Positions 17,219-26,157 of a DNA stretch of 64,000 nt are shown piece by piece. How positions within the stretch are numbered: position 1 is the stretch's first letter; every line of letters starts with the position of its first letter. This stretch comes from Pelagibius sp. GTDB taxonomy: Bacteria > Pseudomonadota > Alphaproteobacteria > Kiloniellales > Kiloniellaceae. The DNA lies in the NCBI GenBank assembly GCA_028280305.1, contig JANQMC010000082.1:62001-126000 (forward strand). Reading direction: 5' to 3'. Below the pieces are notes generated by a model. It saw nothing but the letters and a program-made list of their open reading frames with translations, made no database searches and had not been told where the DNA came from. Made by a program: the position numbers and the translations under genes.

Positions 17219-18526
17219 CTACAGCGCCTCGCCCTTCACCAGGCGGGGCAGCTCGCCGACCAGGCCCATGGCGTGGCGCATGAAGAAGCGTTTCATCGGC
17301 GGCAGGCGGTTGACCGCCGCGAGGCCGAGGTCGCGCAGCAGACGCAGCGGCGGCAGGTCGCTGGAGAACAGGCGGTTCAGGGAATCCGTCGCAACGATCA
17401 GCGCCATGTTGTCGAAGCGGCGCCAGCGCTGATAGCGCTGCAGCACCGCCGCCGAACCGATGTCGAGACCGAGACGGCGGGCATCGACGATGGATTCCGC
17501 CAGGGCCGCCACGTCACGCAGGCCGAGATTCAAACCTTGTCCCGCAATGGGGTGAATGCCGTGGGCGGCATCGCCCACCAGAGCGAGGCGCTGGTCGATG
17601 TAACGTTCGGCATGGAGCAGCGACAGCGGATAGGACCAGCGCCGCGTGCTCCAGAGCGCGAGTTGCCCCAGGGAGTCGCCGAAACGGCGCTGTAGCTCGG
17701 CGGCAAAGCCCGGGTCATCCAGCGCCAGCATGGCCGGCACCAGATTGGTCCGCTCGGTCCAGACCAGGGATGAGCGATGCACCCGCCGGCCCCCAGCGGC
17801 TTCGCCATCGGTCATCGGCAGCAGGGCGAAGGGGCCGGAGGGCAGGAAGTGTTCGTGGGCGACGCCGTTGTGCGGGCGTTCATGCATCACGGTGGCGACG
17901 ATGCCGGTCTGGCCGTAGCCGACCTCGGTCACCGCAATGCCCGCGGCGCGGCGCTGGGCCGAGCCGCGCCCGTCGGCGGCCACCAGCAGACGGGCCGACA
18001 CCTTGGTTCCGTCGCCCAACACGGCTGTCACGCCAGCGGCAGAGCGTTCGACCGAGGCCAGCTCAGCCGGGGCCCGCAAGTCGAGGTTGGGCAGGGTCTT
18101 CACCCGCGCCAGGCAGGCCCGGCGGATGGCGGTGTTCTCGACGATGTGGCCCAGAGGTGTGCCAGGTGAAGCGCCCTTGTCGGCCGCCGGTCCCTCCTCG
18201 GCATCGCGGTGGCTGAAGTGGAGGAACAGGGAGGAGGCACCGCCGCGCCTTTCGGAACCGGGATGGCCGTCGGAGATGCGGATGTCGAGGATCGGCGAGG
18301 CCGCTTCCGCCATGCCCGGCCAGAGGCCGAGCACGGAAAGCGCCTGCTGGGAGCCGCGGGCGATGGCCGAGGAGCGGCCGTCGAAAGCCTCCTCCTTCAT
18401 CGCCGCCGGGTCGAGCCGGTCGACCACCATCACCGCGAGGCCGGCATCGGCCAGGGCGACGGCGAGGCTGAGGCCCACCATGCCGCCGCCGGCGATCAGA
18501 ACTTCGGTTTCGACTTCTGCCGTCAT
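17219..18526 (-). CDS. UbiH/COQ6-family FAD-dependent ubiquinone-ring hydroxylase
   Basis: The 435-residue protein is a class A flavin monooxygenase. It has the dinucleotide-binding motif IAGGGMVGLSLAVALADAG at residues 11-29, a GDAAHGIHPIAGQGLNLGLRD motif around 315-335 that binds the FAD pyrophosphate and typifies the UbiH/UbiF/VisC/COQ6 family, and a DGRGS segment in the middle. It is expected to hydroxylate a polyprenyl-phenol intermediate at the inner membrane; the exact ring position cannot be told from sequence. The start 18526 is chosen because the 64 residues upstream are low-complexity and overlap the promoter region. It lies just downstream of, and in the same direction as, the dioxygenase gene. 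Confidence 0.92.
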   Translation of the reverse strand: MTAEVETEVLIAGGGMVGLSLAVALADAGLAVMVVDRLDPAAMKEEAFDGRSSAIARGSQQALSVLGLWPGMAEAASPILDIRISDGHPGSERRGGASSLFLHFSHRDAEEGPAADKGASPGTPLGHIVENTAIRRACLARVKTLPNLDLRAPAELASVERSAAGVTAVLGDGTKVSARLLVAADGRGSAQRRAAGIAVTEVGYGQTGIVATVMHERPHNGVAHEHFLPSGPFALLPMTDGEAAGGRRVHRSSLVWTERTNLVPAMLALDDPGFAAELQRRFGDSLGQLALWSTRRWSYPLSLLHAERYIDQRLALVGDAAHGIHPIAGQGLNLGLRDVAALAESIVDARRLGLDIGSAAVLQRYQRWRRFDNMALIVATDSLNRLFSSDLPPLRLLRDLGLAAVNRLPPMKRFFMRHAMGLVGELPRLVKGEAL

Positions 18527-18569
18527 ACCTGTCTCGTCATACTGGGTTTTCCTGCTCAAAAATCTCTGC

Positions 18570-19526
18570 TTATGCGCAATGCGCCGCATCTGGCGACCAA
18601 CGGTGGATCGTCGTCGTTTCCTGTTGTGCCAGCCTTGCCCGGGCCTCTTCCCAAAGCCGGCGCCAGGCCGCCGGATCGCGCAAAACGCTTTCCGGCCGGG
18701 CGGCGCTGCGCGCGACAAAGGACGGGAACATCGGGCGGCCGGTGGGATCGCCGGTTCTGTTGTAGCGGATGTCGAAGCTCCAGCGCAGATCCTGCGAGCG
18801 GTTCACCAGGGAGCCGTGAATGGTCAGCGGATGAAACAGCACCACGCCGCCGGGGCCGACCGGAAGCGGTTTGCCTTTTCGCCCGGCCATCGCTGCCGCC
18901 GGAATGCCCACGTTGCCGCTGTTGGGGCAGTGCGGCACCATGGCGCCGCGATGGCTGCCGGGAATGACCTGCAGGCAGCCGTTCTCCTCCGTCGCCTCGG
19001 TCACCGCGACCCAGACCGTCACCATCTGTGTCTCGTCGGCCTCCTCCAGGGTCACCGCCCGGTCCTGGTGCCAGCCCGTGGCGGTGATGTGGGCGCGGAT
19101 TTCATCGGCGCGAAGATCGACGGCGGGCGGTTTGATGCGCACATGCTGGATCGGGTTGGAGGTGATTTCCGGCCCGATGACGGATTCCACCAGATCCAGC
19201 AGCCGCTCGTCGGTCATCATGTTGAAGACGGCGGGCCCGGCGTGGAACGGCGTGTCTTCGGCTATCGCGCCCGGCGGCAGGGAGATGTCGAGCGGCTGGA
19301 AATAGTCGAGCCCGGCGGCATAGATCCGCAGAATGCGGTCCTGAAAGCTCTTGGCCGATGCATCGGAATCCAGCACACCGGCGTCAATCCACGCCCGCCA
19401 TAGCCGGTCCAGCACCGCCGCGTACTCGGCGATCAACGGATCGAGCACCCGGGTCCGGTCGAGCACCTGCTCGACCACCAGAAAGCCGTCTTCCTCAAAC
19501 TGCCGCTTCTGCGCCGCGCTCAGCAT
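18570..19526 (-). CDS. Phytanoyl-CoA dioxygenase (PhyH)-family protein
   Basis: The 318-residue protein is an Fe(II)/2-oxoglutarate-dependent oxygenase. The facial triad is visible as H153 and D155 (GWHQDRA) and H237 (PLTIHGSLVN); R248 in DLRWSFD is the likely 2-oxoglutarate-binding arginine. The segment NGCLQVIPGSHRG is typical of the PhyH family. Substrates of bacterial members are diverse (ectoine, small phosphonates, secondary metabolites), so none is assigned. It is 43 bp from the UbiH-type gene, and the two may be cotranscribed. A 16-bp tandem repeat sits just upstream of its start. Confidence 0.88.
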   Translation of the reverse strand: MLSAAQKRQFEEDGFLVVEQVLDRTRVLDPLIAEYAAVLDRLWRAWIDAGVLDSDASAKSFQDRILRIYAAGLDYFQPLDISLPPGAIAEDTPFHAGPAVFNMMTDERLLDLVESVIGPEITSNPIQHVRIKPPAVDLRADEIRAHITATGWHQDRAVTLEEADETQMVTVWVAVTEATEENGCLQVIPGSHRGAMVPHCPNSGNVGIPAAAMAGRKGKPLPVGPGGVVLFHPLTIHGSLVNRSQDLRWSFDIRYNRTGDPTGRPMFPSFVARSAARPESVLRDPAAWRRLWEEARARLAQQETTTIHRWSPDAAHCA

Positions 19527-19560
19527 GGCCGTTTCCCCAATCCCGGTCTCCCCCCTGGAA

Positions 19561-19616
19561 ACCTTAGTGCCGGGAGACCTTCGTGCCGGGAGATCTTAGT
19601 CCCCGGAGACCTTAGT
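19561..19616. repeat. Tandem repeat, 16-bp unit, about 3.5 copies
   Basis: Units read ACCTTAGTGCCGGGAG, ACCTTCGTGCCGGGAG, ATCTTAGTCCCCGGAG and a partial ACCTTAGTG. It is 35 bases upstream of the PhyH-family start codon, in its probable promoter region. Confidence 0.8.
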
Positions 19617-19761
19617 GAAAGACTACAAGCCCGGCACCCCCCGGCAAGTCCGCAAACACCCGACACGCCGGACAGCTTGTCGCAGGCCCACGCCCAGCGG
19701 CGCTCCGGAAACAACAGATATGCTCCAAGGGATTGCCGAAAAAGCATGAGTTCGGCGCAGC

Positions 19762-19880
19762 GATGCTTCGAGACGGCGCCCCTTTAGGATCAGGGTCGCC
19801 TCCTCAGCATGAGGCTCAATGGCAGGATTCAAAGCAACCCTCATCCTGAGGAAGCCCCGCCAGGGGCTGTCTCGAAGGAT
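19762..19880. repeat. Interspersed palindromic repeat family D (copy 3)
   Basis: The sequence GATGCTTCGAGACGGCGCCCC...TCCTCAGCATGAGG and then CCTCATCCTGAGGAAGCCCC...GGGGCTGTCTCGAAGGAT repeats the copy at 3800 in the same order. Confidence 0.8.
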
Positions 19881-19944
19881 GGCCAAGGACTCCAGCGCCC
19901 TGTTTCAGCAACCCGCTAAGCCCATGGGTCTGAATTCGCTCGTG

Positions 19945-19996
19945 TACTGCCTATTTTTTAATCTGCTCTTAGTCAAAGCGCAAAAAATAGGCAGTA
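19945..19996. promoter_or_regulatory. Perfect 15-bp inverted repeat, possible operator upstream of glnK
   Basis: The arm TACTGCCTATTTTTT (19945-19959) is matched exactly by AAAAAATAGGCAGTA (19982-19996), with a 22-bp spacer. The surrounding 120 bp is unusually AT-rich for this genome. It lies about 90-140 bp upstream of the sigma-54-like promoter, where enhancer-binding sites usually lie, but the arms do not match the NtrC consensus TGCACC-N5-GGTGCA. Confidence 0.5.
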
Positions 19997-20034
19997 TTTA
20001 TAATAGGTCTACAAATGAACAGCTTAAACCGCTG

Positions 20035-20066
20035 AAGCCGGCAAAGCGCCGATTTCCGGCTTTTTT
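20035..20066 (+). terminator. Terminator-like hairpin with T-run
   Basis: The stem AAGCCGG/CCGGCTT (20035-20041, 20056-20062) with a 14-base loop is followed by six T (20061-20066). No plus-strand gene ends shortly before it, so it may end a small transcript starting upstream or be incidental. Confidence 0.4.
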
Positions 20067-20082
20067 GCAGCGCAGCATCATT

Positions 20083-20100
20083 TTGGCACGCTTCTTGACT
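20083..20100 (+). promoter_or_regulatory. Sigma-54 (RpoN)-type promoter of glnK-amtB
   Basis: The sequence TTGGCACGCTTCTTGACT keeps the -24 GG (20085-20086) and the TTG of the -12 box at the required 10-base spacing; the -12 dinucleotide is GA rather than GC. glnK-amtB operons are classically transcribed by RpoN under NtrC in nitrogen limitation, so position and context support it. Confidence 0.75.
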
Positions 20101-20144
20101 CTGTGAGGCCCGAGACCGCCGTCCCGCTGGGCCAGTCCCACTGA

Positions 20145-20600
<456 letters not shown>

Positions 20601-20617
20601 AAAGGGGATCTGAACAG

Positions 20618-21988
20618 ATGAGAGTTACGGGCAACAAGATGAAGCGCACGGCCGGCCTGGCAGGGCTCGCCGGTGGCGCTTTCCTGCTGGCGACGACGCC
20701 GGCGCACGCGCAGGTCAGTGAAGAGACGGCCTTCGTCTTCAACACCTTTGCATTCCTGGTCAGCGGCTTCCTGGTGATGTGGATGGCCGCCGGTTTCGCC
20801 ATGCTGGAATCCGGCCTGGTGCGCACCAAGAACACCGCGACGATCTGCCTGAAGAACATCGCGCTCTATTCGGTCGCCGGCATCATGTACTACGTGATCG
20901 GCTATCACCTGATGTACACCAACGTCGACGGCGGCTACTTCGGCGCCCTCAGCGGTTTCTACAACACCAGCGATGCGGAAATCGCGCTGCTGGGCGCGGA
21001 CGAGGCGACACCGGAACTGGTCGCGGCGGTCACTGCCAACGGCTATTCGGTGATGTCGGACTGGTTCTTCCAGATGGTCTTCGTCGCCACCGCGGCCTCC
21101 ATCGTCTCCGGCACCCTGGCCGAGCGCATCAAGTTCTGGCCCTTCATGGTCTTCGTGGTCATCCTCACCGGTATTCTCTACCCGATCCAGGGCTCCTGGA
21201 CCTGGGGCGGCGGCTGGCTGGCCGAGATGGGCTTCTCCGACTTTGCCGGCTCCACGATCGTTCACTCCGTGGGCGGCTGGGCGGCGCTGACCGGGGCGAT
21301 CATCCTCGGCGCGCGCAAGGGCAAGTTCGGCGCCAACGGCGCAGTGCACCCGATGCCCGGCGCCAACCTGCCCCTGGCCACCCTGGGCACCTTCGTGCTT
21401 TGGCTCGGCTGGTTCGGTTTCAACGGCGGCTCCCAGCTCGCCCTGGGCTCGGCGCTCGATGCCTCGGCCATGGCGATCGTCTACGTGAACACCAACCTGG
21501 CGGCAGCCGGCGGTGTGGTCGCGGCGATCTTCCTGACCCAGGCGATCTACAAAAAGATCGACCTGACCATGGCGCTCAACGGTGCCATCGCCGGCCTGGT
21601 GGCGATCACCGCCGGCCCCGATCTGCAGAACCACTTTCTGTCGATCATCATCGGCGCCATCGGCGGCGGCCTGGTGGTCTTCGCCATCCCGCTGCTCGAC
21701 AAACTGAAGGTCGACGATGTGGTCGGCGCCGTCTCCGCCCACCTGGTGGCCGGTATCTGGGGCACCCTGGCGGTGGCGATCTTCGGCGGCGGCAGCTTCG
21801 TCACCCAGGTCGTCGGCATCGTTGCCATCGGTGCCTTCATGATCGTCACCAGCGCCATCGTCTGGTTCGCTCTGAAGGTCACCATCGGCCTCAGGGTCGA
21901 CGAGGAAGCCGAGGAGATGGGTCTCGACAAGGCGGAACTGGGGATGGAGGCCTATCCCGAGTTCGGCCACGGCTCGCAATCTCTGTGA
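20618..21988 (+). CDS. amtB: Ammonium transporter AmtB
   Basis: The 456-residue protein begins with a cleavable signal sequence (about 1-31, ending TPAHAQ), then 11 membrane helices. Typical motifs are FVFNTFAFLVSGFLVMWMAAGFAMLESGLVRTKN near the start, DFAGSTIVHSVGGWAALTGA (one of the twin pore histidines) and LGWFGFNGGSQLA. It conducts ammonium across the inner membrane and is gated by GlnK, encoded just upstream. An alternative ATG seven codons downstream is possible. A strong terminator follows at 22114. Confidence 0.96.
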   Translation: MRVTGNKMKRTAGLAGLAGGAFLLATTPAHAQVSEETAFVFNTFAFLVSGFLVMWMAAGFAMLESGLVRTKNTATICLKNIALYSVAGIMYYVIGYHLMYTNVDGGYFGALSGFYNTSDAEIALLGADEATPELVAAVTANGYSVMSDWFFQMVFVATAASIVSGTLAERIKFWPFMVFVVILTGILYPIQGSWTWGGGWLAEMGFSDFAGSTIVHSVGGWAALTGAIILGARKGKFGANGAVHPMPGANLPLATLGTFVLWLGWFGFNGGSQLALGSALDASAMAIVYVNTNLAAAGGVVAAIFLTQAIYKKIDLTMALNGAIAGLVAITAGPDLQNHFLSIIIGAIGGGLVVFAIPLLDKLKVDDVVGAVSAHLVAGIWGTLAVAIFGGGSFVTQVVGIVAIGAFMIVTSAIVWFALKVTIGLRVDEEAEEMGLDKAELGMEAYPEFGHGSQSL

Positions 21989-22113
21989 TCGGGGGCCTTG
22001 TGAACCACATGAACTGAATTTTCCGATGATTGCATCGCGCTGATGGGGCGGGCCTGTGGGGTCTTCCCACAGGAACCTTCCCCAAGGCCGATGTGATTAT
22101 CCTCTGCCAGCCT

Positions 22114-22146
22114 GGCCCGGAAGCGCTGCTTCCGGGCCCTTTTTTT
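22114..22146 (+). terminator. Rho-independent terminator of glnK-amtB
   Basis: A perfect 11-bp stem GGCCCGGAAGC/GCTTCCGGGCC (22114-22124, 22128-22138) with a three-base loop is followed by seven T (22140-22146). It is 125 bp after the amtB stop. Confidence 0.92.
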
Positions 22147-22415
22147 GCCCAAATCCGGGGCTAGGCTTTCTGCTATGACCGCCCCGAGGCCATGGATTCG
22201 CCCTGGATTCCACCGTGGATTTCGCCGCGACTTTCTGGGCCAGGGCACGCTTGTGAGGCCGTGGCAGGCCCGTTAGAATCGCCAAACTATTAGAATCGTT
22301 GCGCATTAGGATCGTTTGTTTTTATCGCGCCGCCGGGAGGGCCGCCCGGCGCTTCACACCGCGACCCTTTCGATAGCCGGCCGATTCCAGTCGAACCCTG
22401 GAGACAGAGACCATC
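22147..22415. other. Intergenic region before the aminotransferase gene
   Basis: No gene or clear repeat is seen. A short near-repeat TTAGAATCG(CC/TT) occurs at about 22273 and 22290. It presumably contains the promoter of the aminotransferase-ftsK-lolA run. Confidence 0.4.
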
Positions 22416-23711
22416 TTGGCCAACCGCCGTTCGCTGCAAACCTTTCATCCCTTCACCAGGCTGAACCGTCTGCTCGGTGACAGCCCGCCGGATCCTGCCA
22501 ACGGCGCGCCGATCCTGCTGTCCATCGGCGAGCCGAAGAACCAGCCGCCCGCCTTTGTGGCCGAAGAGATAACCGCCGCCGCGGCAAGCTGGTCGCGCTA
22601 TCCGCTGCCGCGCGGCATCGACGCCTACCGCGACGCCTGCGGCGCCTGGCTGCAGCGGCGCTACGCCCTGCCCGAGGGTTTGATCTCGACCGAACGCTCC
22701 ATCCTGCCGCTGCCGGGCACCCGCGAAGGCCTGTTCTTCGCCCTGCTGGCCGCAGCCCAAGACCATGCACAGAACCATCACGGCCGAAAACATCATAGCG
22801 CCGGGCCGCCGGTGGTGCTGATGCCCAATCCCTTCTATCACGTCTATGCCGGGGCGGCGGTGGCGGTGGGGGCCGAGCCGGTCTTCGTGCCGGCCACCGC
22901 CGAGAACGGTTTTCTGCCGGACTACGGCAGCGTCGATCCCGCGGTTCTGGACCGCGCCATCTTCTGTTTCCTCTGTTCGCCGTCGAATCCTCAGGGCGCG
23001 GCGGCTGATCTGGAACAACTCGGCGGCCTGATCGAACTGGCGCGGCGCCACGACTTCGTCGTCGCCTTCGACGAATGCTATGCCGAGATCTATGGCGACA
23101 AGCCGCCCGCCGGTGCTTTGCAGGCGGCGGCGTTGAGCGGTAGCGGCGAGGCGGCGCTCGACCGGCTGCTGGTCTTCCATTCGCTGTCCAAGCGCTCCTC
23201 CGTGCCCGGCCTGCGCTGCGGCTTCGCCGCCGGTTCCACCAAGTTGATCGACGGGCTCGACGCCGTGTTGAAGATGGGCGGCGCCGGGGTGCCCCATCCG
23301 ATCCAGGCCGCCGGCGCCCGTCTGTGGCGCGAGGAAAGCCATGTCGAGGCCAACCGCGCCTACTACCGCAAGAACTTCGCCCTGGCAGAGCGCCTGCTCG
23401 GCAGGCGCTTCGGCTTCGCCAAGCCCGACGGCGGCTTCTTCCTCTGGCTCGACGTCGGCGACGGCGAGGCGGCGGCGCTGAAGCTGTGGCGCGAAGCCGC
23501 CGTCAGAGTGGTGCCCGGGGCCTATATGTGTGAAACCGACGCCGCAGGGCACAATCCGGGCCGGCGTTACATCCGTGTCGCCCTGGTCTATGACGCGGCA
23601 ACCACCGAGGAGGGCCTGAAGCGGATCGTCCGGGTCCTTGATAACGACGGGGATAGCGATGGGGCGGGCAACAGCGACGCGCCGGCGCTGTCGGCAGCTT
23701 TAGAGGGTTAG
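22416..23711 (+). CDS. Class I/II PLP aminotransferase, DapC-like
   Basis: The 431-residue protein has fold-type I aminotransferase landmarks: GEPKNQPP near the start, the MPNPFYHVYAG strand-helix, SPSNPQGAAA, the DECYAEIY aspartate that contacts the PLP ring nitrogen, and FHSLSKRSSVPGLRCGF with the PLP-binding lysine. The pattern fits N-succinyldiaminopimelate aminotransferase (DapC) of proteobacteria, a lysine/peptidoglycan step, but other amino-donor substrates are possible. The start is TTG at 22416 behind GGAGACAGAG. It ends four bases before ftsK, so the two are probably cotranscribed. The C-terminal 15 residues (Asp/Gly/Ser-rich) are low-complexity. Confidence 0.85.
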   Translation: MANRRSLQTFHPFTRLNRLLGDSPPDPANGAPILLSIGEPKNQPPAFVAEEITAAAASWSRYPLPRGIDAYRDACGAWLQRRYALPEGLISTERSILPLPGTREGLFFALLAAAQDHAQNHHGRKHHSAGPPVVLMPNPFYHVYAGAAVAVGAEPVFVPATAENGFLPDYGSVDPAVLDRAIFCFLCSPSNPQGAAADLEQLGGLIELARRHDFVVAFDECYAEIYGDKPPAGALQAAALSGSGEAALDRLLVFHSLSKRSSVPGLRCGFAAGSTKLIDGLDAVLKMGGAGVPHPIQAAGARLWREESHVEANRAYYRKNFALAERLLGRRFGFAKPDGGFFLWLDVGDGEAAALKLWREAAVRVVPGAYMCETDAAGHNPGRRYIRVALVYDAATTEEGLKRIVRVLDNDGDSDGAGNSDAPALSAALEG

Positions 23712-23715
23712 AACC

Positions 23716-26157
23716 ATGGCTATGCGACTGAGCAACGCCGGAACGCGCGAAGCGCGGCCGCCGCTGCTGCCCAGCGGCACCAGCACGTTCTTCAAGAACC
23801 GCGCCATCGAACTGGCCGGTGCGCTGCTGGCGGTGCTGGCCTTTGCGGTCTTCCTGTCCTGCCTGACCTACAATCCGCAGGACCCCTCGTGGAACGATGC
23901 GGTCGGCAGCGCAGAGAGCGGTCTGACAACGGCGGTCGAACCTCCGGTCAGCAATCCCCTGGGTCTGTTCGGGTCCCACACCGCCGACATCATGATGCAA
24001 TCACTGGGCCTTGCCGCCCTGCTGGCGCCGCTGGTGCTTTTCGCCTGGGGCTGGCGCCTGCTGCGCGAACGCCAGTTGCCGAGCCGTTGGTGGTGGCGCC
24101 TCGCCGCCTTTCCCACCGGCCTGATCCTGCTGGCGATGTCTTTCGAAGCGATCCCCAAACCGGATTCCTGGCCGCTCGACAACAGGCTGGGCGGCTTCGT
24201 CGGCGATCTGGCGCTGACCGATCTCGGCCTGTTTCTCGGCACCCCCTTCTGGATGCTGGCCCTGGCCGCTTTCATCCTCGGCCTGCCGGCGCTGCTGTTC
24301 TCCCTCGGCCTGACCCGGCCGGAGTGGCAGATGCTGCGCGGCGGGGTCGCCTGGGTCTTCGGCGGGGCCAGCCGCGGTATCCGCCAGGCCATGCAGCGCC
24401 AAAGCCGGGGTGAGCCGGGCGAAGCCCGGGCGGCACGCCGCGAGGCCAGCCGCCAGCGCGTCGAACCGAAGCTCGACGAAGACGATATGGCCCCGGCCTA
24501 CACGAGCCCGGCGGCCTATGAGCCGGAAGAGGACTTTGAAGAGGAAGAAGCCGAAGCGGCTTTGGTCGCCACCAAGCCGCGCAAGGCCAAGCCGTCGCGC
24601 CGCGCCAAGGCCGCCGCCCAGGGGCGCCTCGACCTCGGCGCGACCGGGGTCTACGAAACGCCGCCCCTGAACCTGCTGGATCTGCCCAAGGGCGGCGGCA
24701 AGAGCCAGGGCATGAACCGCGACGCGCTGGAGAAGAACGCCCGCATTCTGGAAACGGTGCTGGAAGACTTCGGCGTGCGCGGCGAGATCGTGAAGGTGCG
24801 CCCCGGCCCGGTGGTCACCCGCTACGACCTGGAGCCGGCGCCGGGCACCAAGACCAGCCGCGTGGTCGGCCTGGCCGACGACATCGCCCGCTCGATGAGC
24901 GCGGTTTCGGTGCGTGTCGCCGTGGTGCCCGGGGATTCGGTGATCGGTATCGAGCTGCCCAACGCCAAGCGCGATACGGTCTATCTGCGCGAACTGCTGG
25001 CCGCCGAAGACTACGAAAAGAACGGCGGCAAGCTGCCCCTGGTGCTGGGCAAGGACATCGGCGGCGTGCCCAATCTGGTGGACCTGGCGCGCATGCCCCA
25101 CGTGCTGGTGGCCGGCACCACCGGCTCCGGCAAGTCGGTGGCGATCAACGCCATGATCCTCTCGCTGCTCTACCGCCTGGGGCCGGAAGCCTGCAAATTC
25201 ATCATGGTCGATCCCAAGATGCTGGAGCTGTCGGTCTATGACGGCATTCCGCACCTTTTGGCGCCGGTGGTCACAGAACCCAAAAAGGCGGTGGTCGCCA
25301 TGAAGTGGGCGGTGCGCGAGATGGAGGAGCGCTATCGCGCCATGTCGCGCATGGGCGTGCGCAATGTCGAGGGTTACAACGCCCGGGTCCAGGAAGCCCA
25401 GCGCAAGGGCGAGGTGCTGACCCGCAAGGTGCAGACCGGCTTCGACCCGGAGACCGGCCAGCCGATCTTCGAGGAGCAGCCCTTCGACCTCGACCCCCTG
25501 CCGCTGATCGTGGTGATCGTCGACGAGCTGGCCGACCTGATGCTGGTCGCCGGCAAGGATGTGGAGGCGGCGATCCAGCGCCTCGCCCAGATGGCGCGGG
25601 CGGCCGGCATTCACCTGATCGTCGCCACCCAGCGCCCCTCGGTGGACGTCATCACCGGCACCATCAAGGCCAACTTCCCGACGCGCATCTCCTTCCACGT
25701 GACCTCCAAGATCGACAGCCGCACCATCCTGGGCGAACAGGGCGCCGAACAGCTTCTGGGCCAGGGCGACATGCTCTACATGGCCCAGGGCGGGCGCATC
25801 ACCCGCGTCCACGGCCCCCTGGTCACCGACCAGGAAGTGGAAGATGTCGTCGCCTTCTTGAAACGCCAGGGGGAGCCTTCCTACATCGAAGCCATCACCG
25901 AAGATGCCGAGGCCGAATTTGACGGCGGCAGCGGCGGCGGCTTCGGCGAAAGCAGCGGCGACGACCTTTACGATCAGGCGGTTGCCGTGGTGCTGCAGCA
26001 CCGCAAGGCCTCGACCTCCTTCGTGCAGCGCCATCTGCAGATCGGCTACAACCGCGCCGCCCGGATCATCGAACGGATGGAGAGCGAAGGTTTGATTTCA
26101 GCAGCCAATCACGTCGGCAAGCGCGAAGTGATCCCGCCCGGCGGCGGCGACGTATGA
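23716..26157 (+). CDS. ftsK: DNA translocase FtsK
   Basis: The 813-residue protein has four to five membrane helices (residues about 30-210) that anchor it at the division septum, an acidic/basic linker (about 225-320), and a RecA-like motor with Walker A GTTGSGKS at about 466-473, Walker B VVIVDELADLM and the ATQRPSVDVITG motif. A C-terminal gamma winged-helix domain (about 750-813, with RHLQIGYNRAARIIERME) reads KOPS-type polar sequences. FtsK pumps chromosome ends and activates XerCD at dif. The linker is short compared with E. coli FtsK, as usual in alphaproteobacteria. It overlaps the lolA start by four bases. Confidence 0.97.
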   Translation: MAMRLSNAGTREARPPLLPSGTSTFFKNRAIELAGALLAVLAFAVFLSCLTYNPQDPSWNDAVGSAESGLTTAVEPPVSNPLGLFGSHTADIMMQSLGLAALLAPLVLFAWGWRLLRERQLPSRWWWRLAAFPTGLILLAMSFEAIPKPDSWPLDNRLGGFVGDLALTDLGLFLGTPFWMLALAAFILGLPALLFSLGLTRPEWQMLRGGVAWVFGGASRGIRQAMQRQSRGEPGEARAARREASRQRVEPKLDEDDMAPAYTSPAAYEPEEDFEEEEAEAALVATKPRKAKPSRRAKAAAQGRLDLGATGVYETPPLNLLDLPKGGGKSQGMNRDALEKNARILETVLEDFGVRGEIVKVRPGPVVTRYDLEPAPGTKTSRVVGLADDIARSMSAVSVRVAVVPGDSVIGIELPNAKRDTVYLRELLAAEDYEKNGGKLPLVLGKDIGGVPNLVDLARMPHVLVAGTTGSGKSVAINAMILSLLYRLGPEACKFIMVDPKMLELSVYDGIPHLLAPVVTEPKKAVVAMKWAVREMEERYRAMSRMGVRNVEGYNARVQEAQRKGEVLTRKVQTGFDPETGQPIFEEQPFDLDPLPLIVVIVDELADLMLVAGKDVEAAIQRLAQMARAAGIHLIVATQRPSVDVITGTIKANFPTRISFHVTSKIDSRTILGEQGAEQLLGQGDMLYMAQGGRITRVHGPLVTDQEVEDVVAFLKRQGEPSYIEAITEDAEAEFDGGSGGGFGESSGDDLYDQAVAVVLQHRKASTSFVQRHLQIGYNRAARIIERMESEGLISAANHVGKREVIPPGGGDV

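Larger units (their letters stand above)
19527..20082. other. Non-coding region between the dioxygenase gene and the glnK promoter
   Basis: The stretch contains no credible gene. In order it holds a 16-bp tandem repeat (19561-19616), a D-family repeat (19762-19880), a perfect 15-bp inverted repeat in AT-rich DNA (19945-19996), and a terminator-like hairpin (20035-20066). Short frames across it show no conserved features. Confidence 0.6.

Noticed and set aside
19819-20106. 95-residue ORF upstream of glnK
   Set aside because: It overlaps a D repeat, the inverted repeat and the sigma-54 promoter, and shows no conserved feature.
24001-26034. 677-residue minus-strand frame antisense to ftsK
   Set aside because: No recognisable domain; a shadow of the FtsK coding frame.
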